This document shows, in pieces, positions 1 through 8,659 of a stretch of 47,529 bases of DNA. Source of the DNA: an uncultured Eubacteriales bacterium (GTDB lineage: Bacteria; Bacillota; Clostridia; Oscillospirales; Acutalibacteraceae); assembly GCA_900316495.1 (NCBI GenBank), contig ONDC01000013.1, positions 1 through 47,529 on the forward strand, read 5' to 3'. The notes beneath the pieces are model-generated. The model was not told where the DNA came from and made no database searches. It saw only the letters and a list, made by a program, of their open reading frames with translations. The position numbers were made by a program, and so were the translations under genes. How positions within the stretch are numbered: the first letter of the stretch is position 1; every line of letters begins with the position of its first letter.

Positions 1-70
1 GTATGCGCTTTTTCTTGTCCATATCCCTGATGATCGGGATTTTTTCAAGAAACGAATCCAGAAAATTCAT
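1..70 (-). CDS. N-terminal fragment of a CDS running off the left edge
   Basis: An open frame starts with ATG at 70 and leaves the window after 23 codons (begins MNFLDSFLEKIPIIRDMDKK). A GGAGG lies about 13 bases upstream of this ATG; an in-frame GTG nine bases earlier is an alternative start but sits very close to the GGAGG. A sigma-A-like promoter lies upstream at 138-167. The visible residues are too few to assign a family, so the function is unknown. Confidence 0.55.
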   Translation of the reverse strand, partial: MNFLDSFLEKIPIIRDMDKKKRI

Positions 71-137
71 AATTAACACTCAACCTCCGTCATTTTCGGA
101 ATGAACTAATCCAAACGGTTCACACCGATACCTGATT

Positions 138-167
138 ATTATAACTCAACAGACGTTTCAATGTCAA
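138..167 (-). promoter_or_regulatory. sigma-A-type promoter for the left-edge gene
   Basis: On the minus strand TTGACA (162-167) and TATAAT (138-143) are separated by 18 bases. It points into the fragment at 1-70. The stretch 71-257 holds only this promoter and AT-rich sequence. Confidence 0.6.
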
Positions 168-257
168 TTATATAATTATTAAATATTTGTCCCAGGCGTT
201 CAAAAATGGGCTTCCATCTGATGATTGCCGCATCATTCACAATATTTTTACATTTTT

Positions 258-1424
258 TCATTCTTCAACCGCGATTTTCTTTTGATAACACAGGAACAAT
301 TTCTTTATGACTTTCCTGAGAAGGGAATCTGCTTTTTCAGAGAGAAGTGGAATCCTGAAGACAGTGAACAGGAGTTGCCTAAACTTATCTATCAAGGAAC
401 AAACCAACCAGATGACCAGTACCGTCAAAATAACAAACAGTACAGAACGTGGTAGATTGACCGGCACATAGCGGGAAAGACTATCCCGCAACAAAAGCAA
501 ATTATTCCGCTGTAAATGAATAATATATACGCCGAAGGCAGAGGAGGAAAAAAAGCGGATCCCTGCTGCCGTTTTCCTATGGAATCTGAAGTGTGCAAAC
601 AATACCAACAATGCCACAGAGGCTGACAAAATGGTAGGGGAATAATATTCAACCAGAAATGAAATCATCGGTTGATATTTACCCGTACGATCGTAGATAC
701 TGGTCAATCTCAGCTTGGAAACAAGCGACAGTATCACACAGCCAAAATAAACGATCACGCTTGCCTTCGGCTTGATCTTCTCCGCAATTCTGTATTTTTT
801 TATATAGGCGCCCAAATAATACAGGATCATAAGCCATAAAGGGCTATATCCGCTGTTTAATCCGAACATGCTGTACCCGCTTCGGGTGGGAGGATTGACG
901 CCAAGATCATACGGCTTCATTCTGGACAGTGTCAGCATGACAGAAAAGACTGTGAAAAATAAAAATACCAACAATGAGTTTTTTTCAAAATTCAGCTTTT
1001 CAATCAGATCATTCAAATACGGGGTAAACAGAAACATCACAAAATACGCCGTAAAATACCAATACGTATCTGACAGCACCGGAAAAAAGGTAGTGATTTT
1101 CGGCATGCTTTTTACTGACATCGGATCAATCATGTAATAAATCACTCTGAACAATAATAGATAAAACACAACCTCTATCCACAGCTGCATTAATTTAGAG
1201 AGCTTAAACTTCCTGCCGAAGCCCACATATCCTGAAATCAGCGCAAAGCAATTGACCGCACAAAGGGAAGCTGTTTCAAGAAACCACATGGTCGCGTATT
1301 CAATGGTGATTCCCTCAACATTGTCCAGAAAACTCCCGTTGCCCAGTACATGCAGCATGACGATCATGTTCATAGATACGATGCGCAACAGATCTATTCC
1401 GTAATTGCGTCTTTCCTCCGTCAT
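258..1424 (-). CDS. Membrane acyltransferase, acyltransferase-3 (OatA-like) family
   Basis: The 388-residue protein is almost entirely hydrophobic, with about ten predicted membrane segments, and opens with the family-typical pattern (RRNYGIDLLRIVSMNMIVMLH), in which a His early in the first helix is expected to take part in acyl transfer. Family members acetylate or otherwise acylate cell-wall glycans, exopolysaccharide or lipids from the cytoplasmic membrane. A Gly-Val-Tyr-Ile-Ile-His motif near residue 300 is also characteristic. The start ATG at 1424 has GGAGG seven bases upstream. It sits downstream of the BceS-type kinase on the same strand but with a 128-base gap, so it may be separately transcribed. 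The substrate cannot be deduced. Confidence 0.85.
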   Translation of the reverse strand: MTEERRNYGIDLLRIVSMNMIVMLHVLGNGSFLDNVEGITIEYATMWFLETASLCAVNCFALISGYVGFGRKFKLSKLMQLWIEVVFYLLLFRVIYYMIDPMSVKSMPKITTFFPVLSDTYWYFTAYFVMFLFTPYLNDLIEKLNFEKNSLLVFLFFTVFSVMLTLSRMKPYDLGVNPPTRSGYSMFGLNSGYSPLWLMILYYLGAYIKKYRIAEKIKPKASVIVYFGCVILSLVSKLRLTSIYDRTGKYQPMISFLVEYYSPTILSASVALLVLFAHFRFHRKTAAGIRFFSSSAFGVYIIHLQRNNLLLLRDSLSRYVPVNLPRSVLFVILTVLVIWLVCSLIDKFRQLLFTVFRIPLLSEKADSLLRKVIKKLFLCYQKKIAVEE

Positions 1425-1552
1425 TGTTTCCTCCGTTTCTCATCCACGCTCCGCCGGCACTCTGTGTCAAAGACTCATCTGAGGTCATCGGAGATGAATG
1501 AATTCCCACCTAAACCGTAATATCTTCATTTTACATAAGCCGGAGAAAAAAG

Positions 1553-2456
1553 TCAAGACAATTCAAGCATAAATCGGCTGCCCTCCCCCACCGCACTTTC
1601 CACCGTCAAAGGAACTGCCAGCAGGTCGGCGGCCTTCTTCGCCAGATACAGCCCCAGTCCGCTGGATTTCTGGCCGATGCGCCCGTTGAGTCCGGTGTAT
1701 CCGCGTTCAAAGATACGCGGAAGATCTTCCGGCGGAATGCCGATGCCGGTGTCGGCGATTGTCAGAACGCCGTTTTCCGTTCGGATGGCAACCCCACTTC
1801 CTGTCCGTGACAATGCGCTCCCCTGTCGGGGAAAAGTCCAGCCGCAGCTTCTTTTCCAGAAAAAGCGGCGCGAATTTCCGCACCGTCTCCCGTATCAGCT
1901 CATCGAGGGAATATTCGCGTATCACCAGATCGTTGCTCTCCCCGGAGAGCCGGATGTATTGCAGCGCCATGTCCACGTACTGCTCGATGCGCAGCAGCTC
2001 CGCCAGCAGCAGCCGGTTTTCCGTAGAATCTCCCGAGAGCTTCAGCTTCATCACGGCAATGGGCGTCTTGATCTGATGCACCCACGCCGTGTAATAATCG
2101 AGCTGATCGGTTCGCTGGGCTTCGTATTCGCTCATCATCTCATCCATGCGGCTGCCGAGCGACCCGACGATTCCGTGATAATCCTCCTCCGCCAGCGAAT
2201 GAGCTTCGGGAAGGCTGCGCCAGTCCTTTGCCACCGAATCCGCCGCCCGCAGACGCTCGGCGCGTCGCCTGAATTCCCTGCCATAATCCGCCCCCAGACA
2301 TCCCGTCAGCAGACAAAACGAGACAAACGCCGCATACAGCATCGGCTCCTTCATCACGCCGTACAGCAGGAAAACCGTTAGCTGAAAGGCATTTATCACA
2401 AAAAACAGCAGAATCGCCGCACGGTTTCGTCTCAGTACTTCCTTCAGAATATTCAT
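1553..2456 (-). pseudogene. BceS-like sensor histidine kinase, interrupted by an internal deletion/frameshift
   Basis: The N-terminal part (2456 to about 1794) has two membrane helices with almost no extracellular loop (residues 13-33 and 38-58), as in the intramembrane-sensing BceS kinases, then an H-box with the phosphoacceptor His127 in WVHQIKTPIAVMK. The C-terminal part (to 1553), in another frame, has the G1 box DTGIGIPPEDLPRIFERGYT and G2 box SSGLGLYLAKK. The frames meet near 1795 at the bases AAGTGG. The segment that should hold the N-box (about 18-20 residues, with the Mg-ATP-binding Asn) is absent. As it stands the gene cannot make an ATP-binding kinase. It overlaps the response regulator stop by four bases. 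A sequencing error is less likely because coding content is lost as well as frame. Confidence 0.85.
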
Positions 2457-3124
2457 TGTATGATATACCCGCTCCCCGTTCTGGTCGTTATCACGTCAAA
2501 CATTCCGATACTCTCCAGCTTCTTCCTGAGACGGTTGACATTGACGGTCAGCGTGTTTTCCTCCACAAAGCAGTCGTCGTTCCACAGCCGAAGCATAAGC
2601 GCGTCACGGCTGACTATACTTCCTTTATTCTCCAGAAGCGTGCGGAGGATGCGGAATTCGTTCTTCGTCAGCTCGACCTGCTCTCCCTGAAAGCGGACGC
2701 TGCCGTCCTTGAGACGCAGCTCCGCCCCGGAGAACGCCACGACGTCCGCATTCCCTTGAATTTCATAGGTGCGGCGCAGCACCGCCTGAAGCTTGGCGGT
2801 CAGCACCATAGGCTCCACCGGCTTGGCAATGAAATCGTCGCCGCCCATATTGATCGCCATTACGATGTTGAGGTCATCCGACGCGGAGGACAGAAACACA
2901 ATCGGCACCGTGGATCTTTTACGGATTTCCGCCGTCCAGTAATACCCGTCGCGGAAGGGCAGCATGATATCCATCAGCACAAGATGGGGATGACAGGCAA
3001 GGCACTCCTCGCTTACACGATGACAATCATTCACAACGCAAACCTCATGTCCGCTCCTCTCTATGTGTCTTTTCAGTTCCTCTGCCAGCGCGTGGTCGTC
3101 CTCGACCAGAAAGATACGGTACAT
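2453..3124 (-). CDS. OmpR/BceR-type response regulator
   Basis: The 223-residue protein has a receiver domain (1-115) with acidic residues E8-D9-D10, phosphoacceptor D52 in LVLMDIMLPFRDG, a Ser near 79-80 and Lys101, followed by a winged-helix trans_reg_C domain (about 130-223, with LTKNEFRILRTLLENKG and TRTGSGYIIQ). It should bind DNA near the operon promoter and switch on the ABC transporter genes upstream. It lies between the permease and the kinase gene in the order transporter-regulator-kinase typical of Bce-type detoxification modules. All phosphorylation residues are present although its partner kinase is broken. Confidence 0.92.
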   Translation of the reverse strand: MYRIFLVEDDHALAEELKRHIERSGHEVCVVNDCHRVSEECLACHPHLVLMDIMLPFRDGYYWTAEIRKRSTVPIVFLSSASDDLNIVMAINMGGDDFIAKPVEPMVLTAKLQAVLRRTYEIQGNADVVAFSGAELRLKDGSVRFQGEQVELTKNEFRILRTLLENKGSIVSRDALMLRLWNDDCFVEENTLTVNVNRLRKKLESIGMFDVITTRTGSGYIIQ

Positions 3125-3160
3125 GACGCAGTATTCCCTCCCGAAATTGTGAAATGTCTT

Positions 3161-5206
3161 TTATCGGACGATGTGATAATAGGTTTTTGACGTGCCGAGA
3201 TAGATCAGCACATACACCAGCGCAAACACCGCGAAGGTAATCAGCGTGCAGAGGACAAACAGCTTCACGCTGAAAAGCATCAGTATCTTCATCATGCGGG
3301 TGAGAATCGGGAAAACCGCCGCCATGTGAAGCCCCGCGACTGCCAGCGGCAGGAAGAACACCAGAAGCACCTGTCTGCCGATGGTCTTTTTGACCTCCTG
3401 ACGGCTCATACCGATTTTCTCCATGATCTGAAAGCGCGTCCTGTCCTCATAGCCTTCCGAAATCTGCTTATAGTAAATGATCAGCGTTGTTGCGAACAGA
3501 CAAACCGCTCCGAGCAGCAGACCGAGAAAGAGCAGCGTCCCGAACATTCCCAGCATCAATTCCTTCGCGTTCCATCGGGTGTCAAGATTGTAGTGTACTA
3601 CCGCGCCGTCGGCAAGATTATATAAAGAATCGCGGATATCCTTCCCGATCACGTCTCCGACCGCCTCTGCCTCACCAAGATCGGCAAAGGTCACAGCAAT
3701 TCTTCTGGTGTAGTCCGAAGCATACTCGCCGTTGGCTTTCTTTTGACCGTTGTATATTTCACTCAGCGCTTTTTCATCCGGAACGACAACGCCGTAACAG
3801 GAAAACACGGAAGCGAGATAGCTTGCCGAAATCGGGTAATGATAGATATTGCTTTTAATACGATAAGTTTGCCCGTGAACGGTCAGCGTGCCTGTAATGT
3901 CTTTGAGTCCGGCCGGATTGTAAATAGAACATACAGCAATTTCACCTTCTGAAAGTCCAAGCGTTTCCTTTGTCAGATTGCGGTAGGTCTGTTCGGTTAT
4001 GAATAAATAATTACCCACATCACTCGAATCATCGATGATGGTGCTGCTATCCATCTCTTTCGGAGAGTAGAGCCTGTTGTCACTCAGGTAATAGGAAACC
4101 CACAGATAATCGTGATATTCCACGTCCTTTATGGCAGCGCCGTTTTTCACGGCTGCACTACGCACAATGCCTTCCAGTTCAGACGGTAAAAGGGAGCTGA
4201 TCGCGCCGTCATCCCTTGAAAATCCCGCTTGAAGGTAAAGATGCTGCGGGTAATTTTTGGCCAACACCTTTTCATATCCCGCATAAAGGGTAACAGTGGT
4301 GGAAATCATCACCAGCACTCCGGTGGCAAGAATGGCGATAGAGGCAAGACCCACGGCATTCTGCTTCATGCGGTAGAGAAGTCCTCCGACCGCCGGCATA
4401 TTCTTCGGACGATAGTAAAATTTCTCGTTCTTCCTGAGCATTTTCAGCACGAATATGCTGCCCGCGACAAAGAGAAAATAGGTGCCCGCGATAATCAGAA
4501 GCACTGCCAAAAAGAAAAACACCAGAGCGTTCAGCGGTGATTCCGTGGTGATTGTAAGATAATAGCCATTACCGATGGCAGCCATTCCCAGAATCAGCAT
4601 GATCCACTTGATTTTCGGCTCTCTCTCCCCTGCCGAACTGCTTTGCAGCAGCTCCACCGGCTTCATCAGCGCTATGCTGATTCTGTTAAGCAGGAAAATG
4701 AAGAAATCCAGACCAAGAAATAATCCGGCTGTCGGAATGACCGTAAGCGGCGTAACATAATAAAATCCCGCCACCACATCGGTCTGGAGCAGACGACAGA
4801 TGAGCAGCGAACACAGCTTGTAGAAGATCATTCCCGCGAAAAGACCGCCCGTAACCGACAACAAGCTGCTGATGAAATTTTCAAAGAAAAGCACCCGTCC
4901 CACATGGCGCCTTTCCATGCCCAGCACATTATAAACGCCGAACTCCCGCTTGCGCTGCTTCATGAGGAAGCGGTTGATGTAAAGCATCAGTACTGCGGAA
5001 AGCAGTCCGAGAATCACCACGCCCATCCACATAAAAGTCGGAATGTAATTACCGCCCTTGATGCGATGCATCCGGCTGTCCATCGCCAGCGTCAGCATGA
5101 TGTAGAGACAGGCGGTCAGTCCCGCCTCCGTGCCGATTCGCGGAAAGAAGAACCGGGCGTTCTTTCGGATATTGTTCCACGCCAGTCTGGAATATAAGCA
5201 TTTCAT
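3161..5206 (-). CDS. BceB-like ABC transporter permease (FtsX/MacB fold)
   Basis: This 681-residue membrane protein has the layout of BceB permeases: one N-terminal helix (about 18-40), three helices by residue 180, a further pair near 200-250, a helix near 285-305, a large extracellular domain (about 310-540) and three helices at the C terminus. The large loop is the part that contacts peptide antibiotics acting on lipid II cycle intermediates in characterised family members. The start overlaps the ATPase stop by four bases (ATGA), showing translational coupling. It probably senses the drug together with the kinase and removes it from its target; the actual drug is unknown. Confidence 0.92.
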   Translation of the reverse strand: MKCLYSRLAWNNIRKNARFFFPRIGTEAGLTACLYIMLTLAMDSRMHRIKGGNYIPTFMWMGVVILGLLSAVLMLYINRFLMKQRKREFGVYNVLGMERRHVGRVLFFENFISSLLSVTGGLFAGMIFYKLCSLLICRLLQTDVVAGFYYVTPLTVIPTAGLFLGLDFFIFLLNRISIALMKPVELLQSSSAGEREPKIKWIMLILGMAAIGNGYYLTITTESPLNALVFFFLAVLLIIAGTYFLFVAGSIFVLKMLRKNEKFYYRPKNMPAVGGLLYRMKQNAVGLASIAILATGVLVMISTTVTLYAGYEKVLAKNYPQHLYLQAGFSRDDGAISSLLPSELEGIVRSAAVKNGAAIKDVEYHDYLWVSYYLSDNRLYSPKEMDSSTIIDDSSDVGNYLFITEQTYRNLTKETLGLSEGEIAVCSIYNPAGLKDITGTLTVHGQTYRIKSNIYHYPISASYLASVFSCYGVVVPDEKALSEIYNGQKKANGEYASDYTRRIAVTFADLGEAEAVGDVIGKDIRDSLYNLADGAVVHYNLDTRWNAKELMLGMFGTLLFLGLLLGAVCLFATTLIIYYKQISEGYEDRTRFQIMEKIGMSRQEVKKTIGRQVLLVFFLPLAVAGLHMAAVFPILTRMMKILMLFSVKLFVLCTLITFAVFALVYVLIYLGTSKTYYHIVR

Positions 5207-5967
5207 TCTCCATCCCTCCCCGTGCGAAGCATGGTCAGCGTGTTGGTAATGGTTTTATAAAAAACCTCATCGCTGCTGTCGCCGCGGTAGAGCTGATGGA
5301 ACACCACGCCGTCGCGGATGAACAGCACCCTTCCCGCGTGGGATGCCGCGTCGGTCGAGTGCGTCACCATCAGAATCGTCTGTCCGTCGCGGTTCATCTG
5401 TGAGAACACACGCAGCAGGTCGGCGGAGGACTGCGAATCAAGCGCGCCGGTCGGCTCATCGGCAAGAATCAGCTTGGGATGGGTGATAAGCGCCCTTGCC
5501 GCCGCCGCTCTCTGCTTCTGACCGCCGGACACTTCATAGGGATACTTGTCAAGTATCTCCTCAATACCGAGGGAAGCGGCAATCGGAGAAAGACGTTCCT
5601 TCATATCCTTCACGCTTTTTCCGCTCAGCACCAACGGCAGCAGGATATTATCCCGCAGGGTGAAAGTGTCAAGCAGGTTGAATTCCTGGAACACAAAGCC
5701 TAAATTCTCCCGCCGGAAGGCTGCCATCGCCCCCTCCTTCACCGAGGCAAGCGGCTTGCCTTCCAGCTCCACCGAACCGCCCGTCGGCTTGTCGAGCGCC
5801 GCGAGGATATTGAGCAGCGTCGTCTTGCCGGAACCGGATTCGCCCATGATGGCGACATATTCCCCCTGCTCCACCGTGAAGCTGACACCCTTCAGCGCCT
5901 GCACCTGACTGCCGCCCATACGCGAGGTGTAGGTCTTTTTCAGATCGTTGACCTTCAGAATTTCCAT
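5203..5967 (-). CDS. BceA-like ABC transporter ATP-binding protein
   Basis: This 254-residue ATPase carries Walker A GESGSGKT (42-49), Q-loop Gln94, signature VSGGQ (146-150), Walker B LILADE (166-171) and switch His203. Length and sequence fit the MacB/LolD/BceA subfamily that powers FtsX-like permeases. It is the first gene of a four-gene minus-strand operon (ATPase, permease, response regulator, kinase) and overlaps the permease start by four bases. A GGAGG lies upstream of the ATG. A direct-repeat operator and a weak promoter precede it (5997-6056), as expected for a gene switched on by its own response regulator. Confidence 0.93.
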   Translation of the reverse strand: MEILKVNDLKKTYTSRMGGSQVQALKGVSFTVEQGEYVAIMGESGSGKTTLLNILAALDKPTGGSVELEGKPLASVKEGAMAAFRRENLGFVFQEFNLLDTFTLRDNILLPLVLSGKSVKDMKERLSPIAASLGIEEILDKYPYEVSGGQKQRAAAARALITHPKLILADEPTGALDSQSSADLLRVFSQMNRDGQTILMVTHSTDAASHAGRVLFIRDGVVFHQLYRGDSSDEVFYKTITNTLTMLRTGRDGE

Positions 5968-5996
5968 TTTTCAAAAAACCTCCGTTTCATTGGTTG

Positions 5997-6056
5997 CTTA
6001 TATTGTAAATGAAACGAATTGTTTTCGACATCGAATGAGGTGACATGGATGTGACA
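5997..6056 (-). promoter_or_regulatory. Putative response-regulator operator and activated promoter of the Bce-type operon
   Basis: On the minus strand two identical TGTCAC half-sites lie exactly 11 bases apart (plus-strand GTGACA at 6040-6045 and 6051-6056), one helical turn, as OmpR-family regulators prefer. Downstream is a TATAAG -10 box (5997-6002) with no good -35 box, which fits an activator-dependent promoter for the ATPase gene. Confidence 0.5.
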
Positions 6057-6189
6057 TTTTTGTAAGGACGTTTTTGTTCCGTCATGGCGTTTCCTCTGTT
6101 GTATTGTTTTTGCGGATTGGAATAGTCATTAGGATTCAGCGAAAAAGACAATGCCGGATTGTTCAGAATATTTTTGAACAGTGCCTGCG

Positions 6190-6795
6190 TTACGCGATCG
6201 TCCAGACGATTTCAATTTTTTCTTTCTCTTCGGTCTGCAACGCAGCCAGCTCATCAGAGAGACTTTTTCTTCTGGAGAAGATCGTCATGATGTCATAATA
6301 ATTTTCCTCTCCGCCCCGTTTTTTGATGCTCCCCATTATTCTTTCTCCGTTTTGCGCTTCTTCGATTCCTATTACCTTTTCACCCACTGACTCAGCAATG
6401 ATCTCCGCTTTTTTGCGTGAGTCTTCAATCGCTTCCTTTAATAACTCGCGGTGCAATTCCTCCGTATCGGAAAGATAAAACGAAACGGAAAAACTCGCGT
6501 CCATTTTATTCTCTTTTATGACATCCTGTATGCCGTTGATTACCTTCATATTCAGCGGAGAATCAAGAAGCAGACTTTTGCTGCCGGAAACGGAAATGTC
6601 AAAGCTTTTATCGCTGCCGTTGTTCTTTTTTTCATCAAGATCGGTATTTTTCATTTGAATGCTTTTGATACCAAAGCCCTCGTCCTTAAGAATCTGTAAG
6701 AACTTTTCGCTTTGTGATTCTATTTCAGTCAGAACTTGATCTGTCGTCTTCGCCCAAGCATGAAAAGTTACCCATCCTTTTGTAATAAGTCTCAA
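6190..6795 (-). CDS. SIMPL-domain (DUF541) protein
   Basis: From a TTG at 6795 the frame encodes about 201 residues beginning (M)RLITKGWVTFHAWAKTTDQ, with the mixed alpha/beta SIMPL-domain pattern: a short beta-strand start, a helix of alternating charges (EIESQSEKFLQILKDEGF) and the late segment EDSRKKAEIIAESVGEKVIG that is typical of the family. No ATG exists before residue 50, and TTG forms a TTGA overlap with the stop of the acetyltransferase gene, which supports this start. There is no signal peptide, so the product is likely cytoplasmic, unlike many family members. The function of this domain family is unclear. Confidence 0.75.
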   Translation of the reverse strand: MRLITKGWVTFHAWAKTTDQVLTEIESQSEKFLQILKDEGFGIKSIQMKNTDLDEKKNNGSDKSFDISVSGSKSLLLDSPLNMKVINGIQDVIKENKMDASFSVSFYLSDTEELHRELLKEAIEDSRKKAEIIAESVGEKVIGIEEAQNGERIMGSIKKRGGEENYYDIMTIFSRRKSLSDELAALQTEEKEKIEIVWTIA

Positions 6796-7259
6796 AAAAC
6801 GATATTTCCGTCCAACAGCTGATAAAACGCCGTCTTGCCCTCGCTGCTGTAGCCGGCATTTCTGTAGAAATCCAAAGTGCTTTCGCTCTTGGCGCCGGTA
6901 ATCAGCATCATCTTGTAGCAGTCGGACTGTCCGGCGATTTCCTTTGCGTAATTCAGACAGGCAGTCGCGTAGCCCCTTCCCCGGAAATCGGCGTGTGTGA
7001 CGACGTTTTCGATCAGCGCGTAGGGGCGCACGCCCCTTGTCAGATTCGGGACAATCACGCAGACACAGGAGGAAACGATCTGTCCCTCTGTCTCGCACAC
7101 CACTATATGATAATGCGGGTCGGCGAGGATTTCGTCCCACATATGCCGCAGATGCCCGTTGTCCTCCGGCACGCCGGTTTCATGTAGGTGCATGTACAGC
7201 TTCAGAAGTCCATGAAGGTCCGCGGGGCGGATTTCTCTTATCAGATAATCAGTCCTCAA
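6792..7259 (-). CDS. GNAT-family N-acetyltransferase
   Basis: The product (155 residues from the TTG at 7259) is a single GNAT domain with the acetyl-CoA pyrophosphate-binding motif in VVTHADFRGRGYATACL and a C-terminal DFYRNAGYSS segment. The acyl acceptor is unknown. The TTG is preferred because AGGAG lies eight bases upstream; an in-frame GTG at 7268 is too close to that site. The gene is translationally coupled to the SIMPL-domain gene downstream through a four-base overlap. Confidence 0.88.
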   Translation of the reverse strand: MRTDYLIREIRPADLHGLLKLYMHLHETGVPEDNGHLRHMWDEILADPHYHIVVCETEGQIVSSCVCVIVPNLTRGVRPYALIENVVTHADFRGRGYATACLNYAKEIAGQSDCYKMMLITGAKSESTLDFYRNAGYSSEGKTAFYQLLDGNIVF

Positions 7260-7295
7260 ATCATTCACTCCTCATATTCAGATACCGCGGCTCCT

Positions 7296-8108
7296 TCAAT
7301 TGTAATCCTTGAGCCTTCCGTAGGCATTCCGTATCACGCCGCCCGACAGGAGATGCCGCCTGACATTCCGCTGCAGCGACGTTTGCTCAGGAAGTGCGGC
7401 ATAATCCTTCGCTTTTGTCTGAAACAGCCATTCAATACATTCATCGGAAGCCTCCCCCTCGTCGAAAATGGCAAATCGCTTCTGAAAATGCAGAATATGG
7501 GAATTCTCTGAGAGCATTTCCCTGAGCTGCGGGTCTAAAAGCCAAGAATGACAGCGGTATTCCGCGCCGGACAGCTCCGGGTAATGCGCCGCGAAGAAGC
7601 TGGCTGCCATCCGGAGCGAGGCGTCCACCGAGGCGGGGGAAAAATCCGCGTCGGAGGGAATATGCATTCCGATGACAATGCCGCCGCCGGTGTGCTTCAT
7701 TTCGTATTCCAACGCGCCGATCCGGAAGAGATGGCCGCCCGCCTGCCGCGTCGTCCACCACCAGCGGTCAAAGCACAGCGTGCCCGTCATGCGACGGGTT
7801 TCCTCCAGAAAGCGAGGGTAGCACTTCATGGTGTCAATAAAAACGGCGTCGTCGATACCCTTCTCACGTGTAACGTCATGCAGGCAGGCGGATGCATACA
7901 GCATGCACGACAGGATCTTCATGCCCTCCCGATCCTCACCGAGTACCTCCCGCAGTTCTTCCAGAGCGCCGGACATCCTTTCATAGTCCCGGAATTCTAT
8001 TAGCTGCTTCTCCACACGGGAAAAGTCAAAGCTCTCTGAAAACGTGAACACGCGGAATTGTACGGAGGGTTGAAGGTTGATTAATTTGCATAATGTGGCT
8101 ATATTCAT
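7296..8108 (-). CDS. Acyltransferase-domain protein (NAT_N / GNAT_C architecture)
   Basis: The 270-residue protein matches, from memory, the two-domain family annotated as 'acyltransferase domain-containing protein': a helical N-terminal domain (about 1-120) and a GNAT-like C-terminal domain with GGHLFRIGALEYEM, GIVIGMHIPSDADFSP and SWLLDPQLREMLSENSHIL. The C-terminal half is the part with the recognisable family signature. The substrate is unknown. No ribosome binding site precedes the ATG, while a good -10 box ends six bases before it, so the mRNA may be leaderless. The next gene downstream, GNAT/SIMPL, begins 37 bases later on the same strand. Confidence 0.8.
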   Translation of the reverse strand: MNIATLCKLINLQPSVQFRVFTFSESFDFSRVEKQLIEFRDYERMSGALEELREVLGEDREGMKILSCMLYASACLHDVTREKGIDDAVFIDTMKCYPRFLEETRRMTGTLCFDRWWWTTRQAGGHLFRIGALEYEMKHTGGGIVIGMHIPSDADFSPASVDASLRMAASFFAAHYPELSGAEYRCHSWLLDPQLREMLSENSHILHFQKRFAIFDEGEASDECIEWLFQTKAKDYAALPEQTSLQRNVRRHLLSGGVIRNAYGRLKDYN

Positions 8109-8143
8109 GGCAGTATTGTAGCACAGAAGGGCGGGAAATGCAA
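8108..8143 (-). promoter_or_regulatory. sigma-A-type promoter predicting a leaderless mRNA
   Basis: TTGCAT (8138-8143) and TACAAT (8115-8120) have a 17-base spacer on the minus strand. The usual transcription start, seven bases after the -10 box, is the A of the ATG at 8108. Confidence 0.55.
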
Positions 8144-8150
8144 GGCGTCA

Positions 8151-8205
8151 GAAAAAAAACGGCGGCCCTCGCTGTCGGTGAGAACAGCCGGGGCAGCCGA
8201 AAAAA
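8151..8205 (-). terminator. Terminator of the rplM-rpsI operon
   Basis: Just after the rpsI stop the minus strand forms a long GC-rich hairpin (arms GGCTGCCCCGGCTGT and ACAGCGAGGGCCGCC, with small mismatches) followed by eight T residues. Confidence 0.8.
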
Positions 8206-8234
8206 GCTGATTATGCGAAGCGGATAGAAAAAGG

Positions 8235-8636
8235 TTATCTCTTGCTGAACTGGGGCGCGCGTCTTGCCTTTTTGAGACCGTACTTCTTTCTTTCCTTCAT
8301 TCTGGGGTCTCTGGTGAGGAAGCCGGCGCTCTTGAGCATCGGACGGAGGTTCTCTGCGTCGTACTGAAGCAGCGCTCTCGCAATGCCGTGGCGGATGGCG
8401 CCCGCCTGACCGGTCACGCCGCCGCCGGTGACGCTGCAGATCACGTCGAAGCGGTCGGTAAGTCCTGTCAGCTCAAGGGGCTGACGGACAATCAGCTTCA
8501 GGGTGTCAAGTCCGAAATAATCGTCGATCTCTCTGTTGTTGATGACAACCTTGCCTGTGCCCTTGTAAAGCCTGACTCTGGCAACGGAGCTCTTTCTTCT
8601 ACCTGTGCCGTAAAAAAACGGTGTCTTATCGTACAT
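8235..8636 (-). CDS. rpsI: 30S ribosomal protein S9
   Basis: The 133-residue product is a full-length S9 protein, with the early [12 protein letters not shown] segment, the [19 protein letters not shown] motif and the conserved basic C-terminal tail ending ..FSKR that reaches towards the P-site tRNA anticodon in the small subunit. It follows rplM by 23 bases in the conserved rplM-rpsI order and is preceded by a GGAGG. The operon ends with a strong hairpin terminator. Confidence 0.98.
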   Translation of the reverse strand: MYDKTPFFYGTGRRKSSVARVRLYKGTGKVVINNREIDDYFGLDTLKLIVRQPLELTGLTDRFDVICSVTGGGVTGQAGAIRHGIARALLQYDAENLRPMLKSAGFLTRDPRMKERKKYGLKKARRAPQFSKR

Positions 8637-8659
8637 AATTCATTATCCTCCTTCCGAAA

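Noticed and set aside
225-455. Short plus-strand open frame of 76 codons
   Set aside because: Antisense to the 3' end of the acyltransferase gene, without a start signal.
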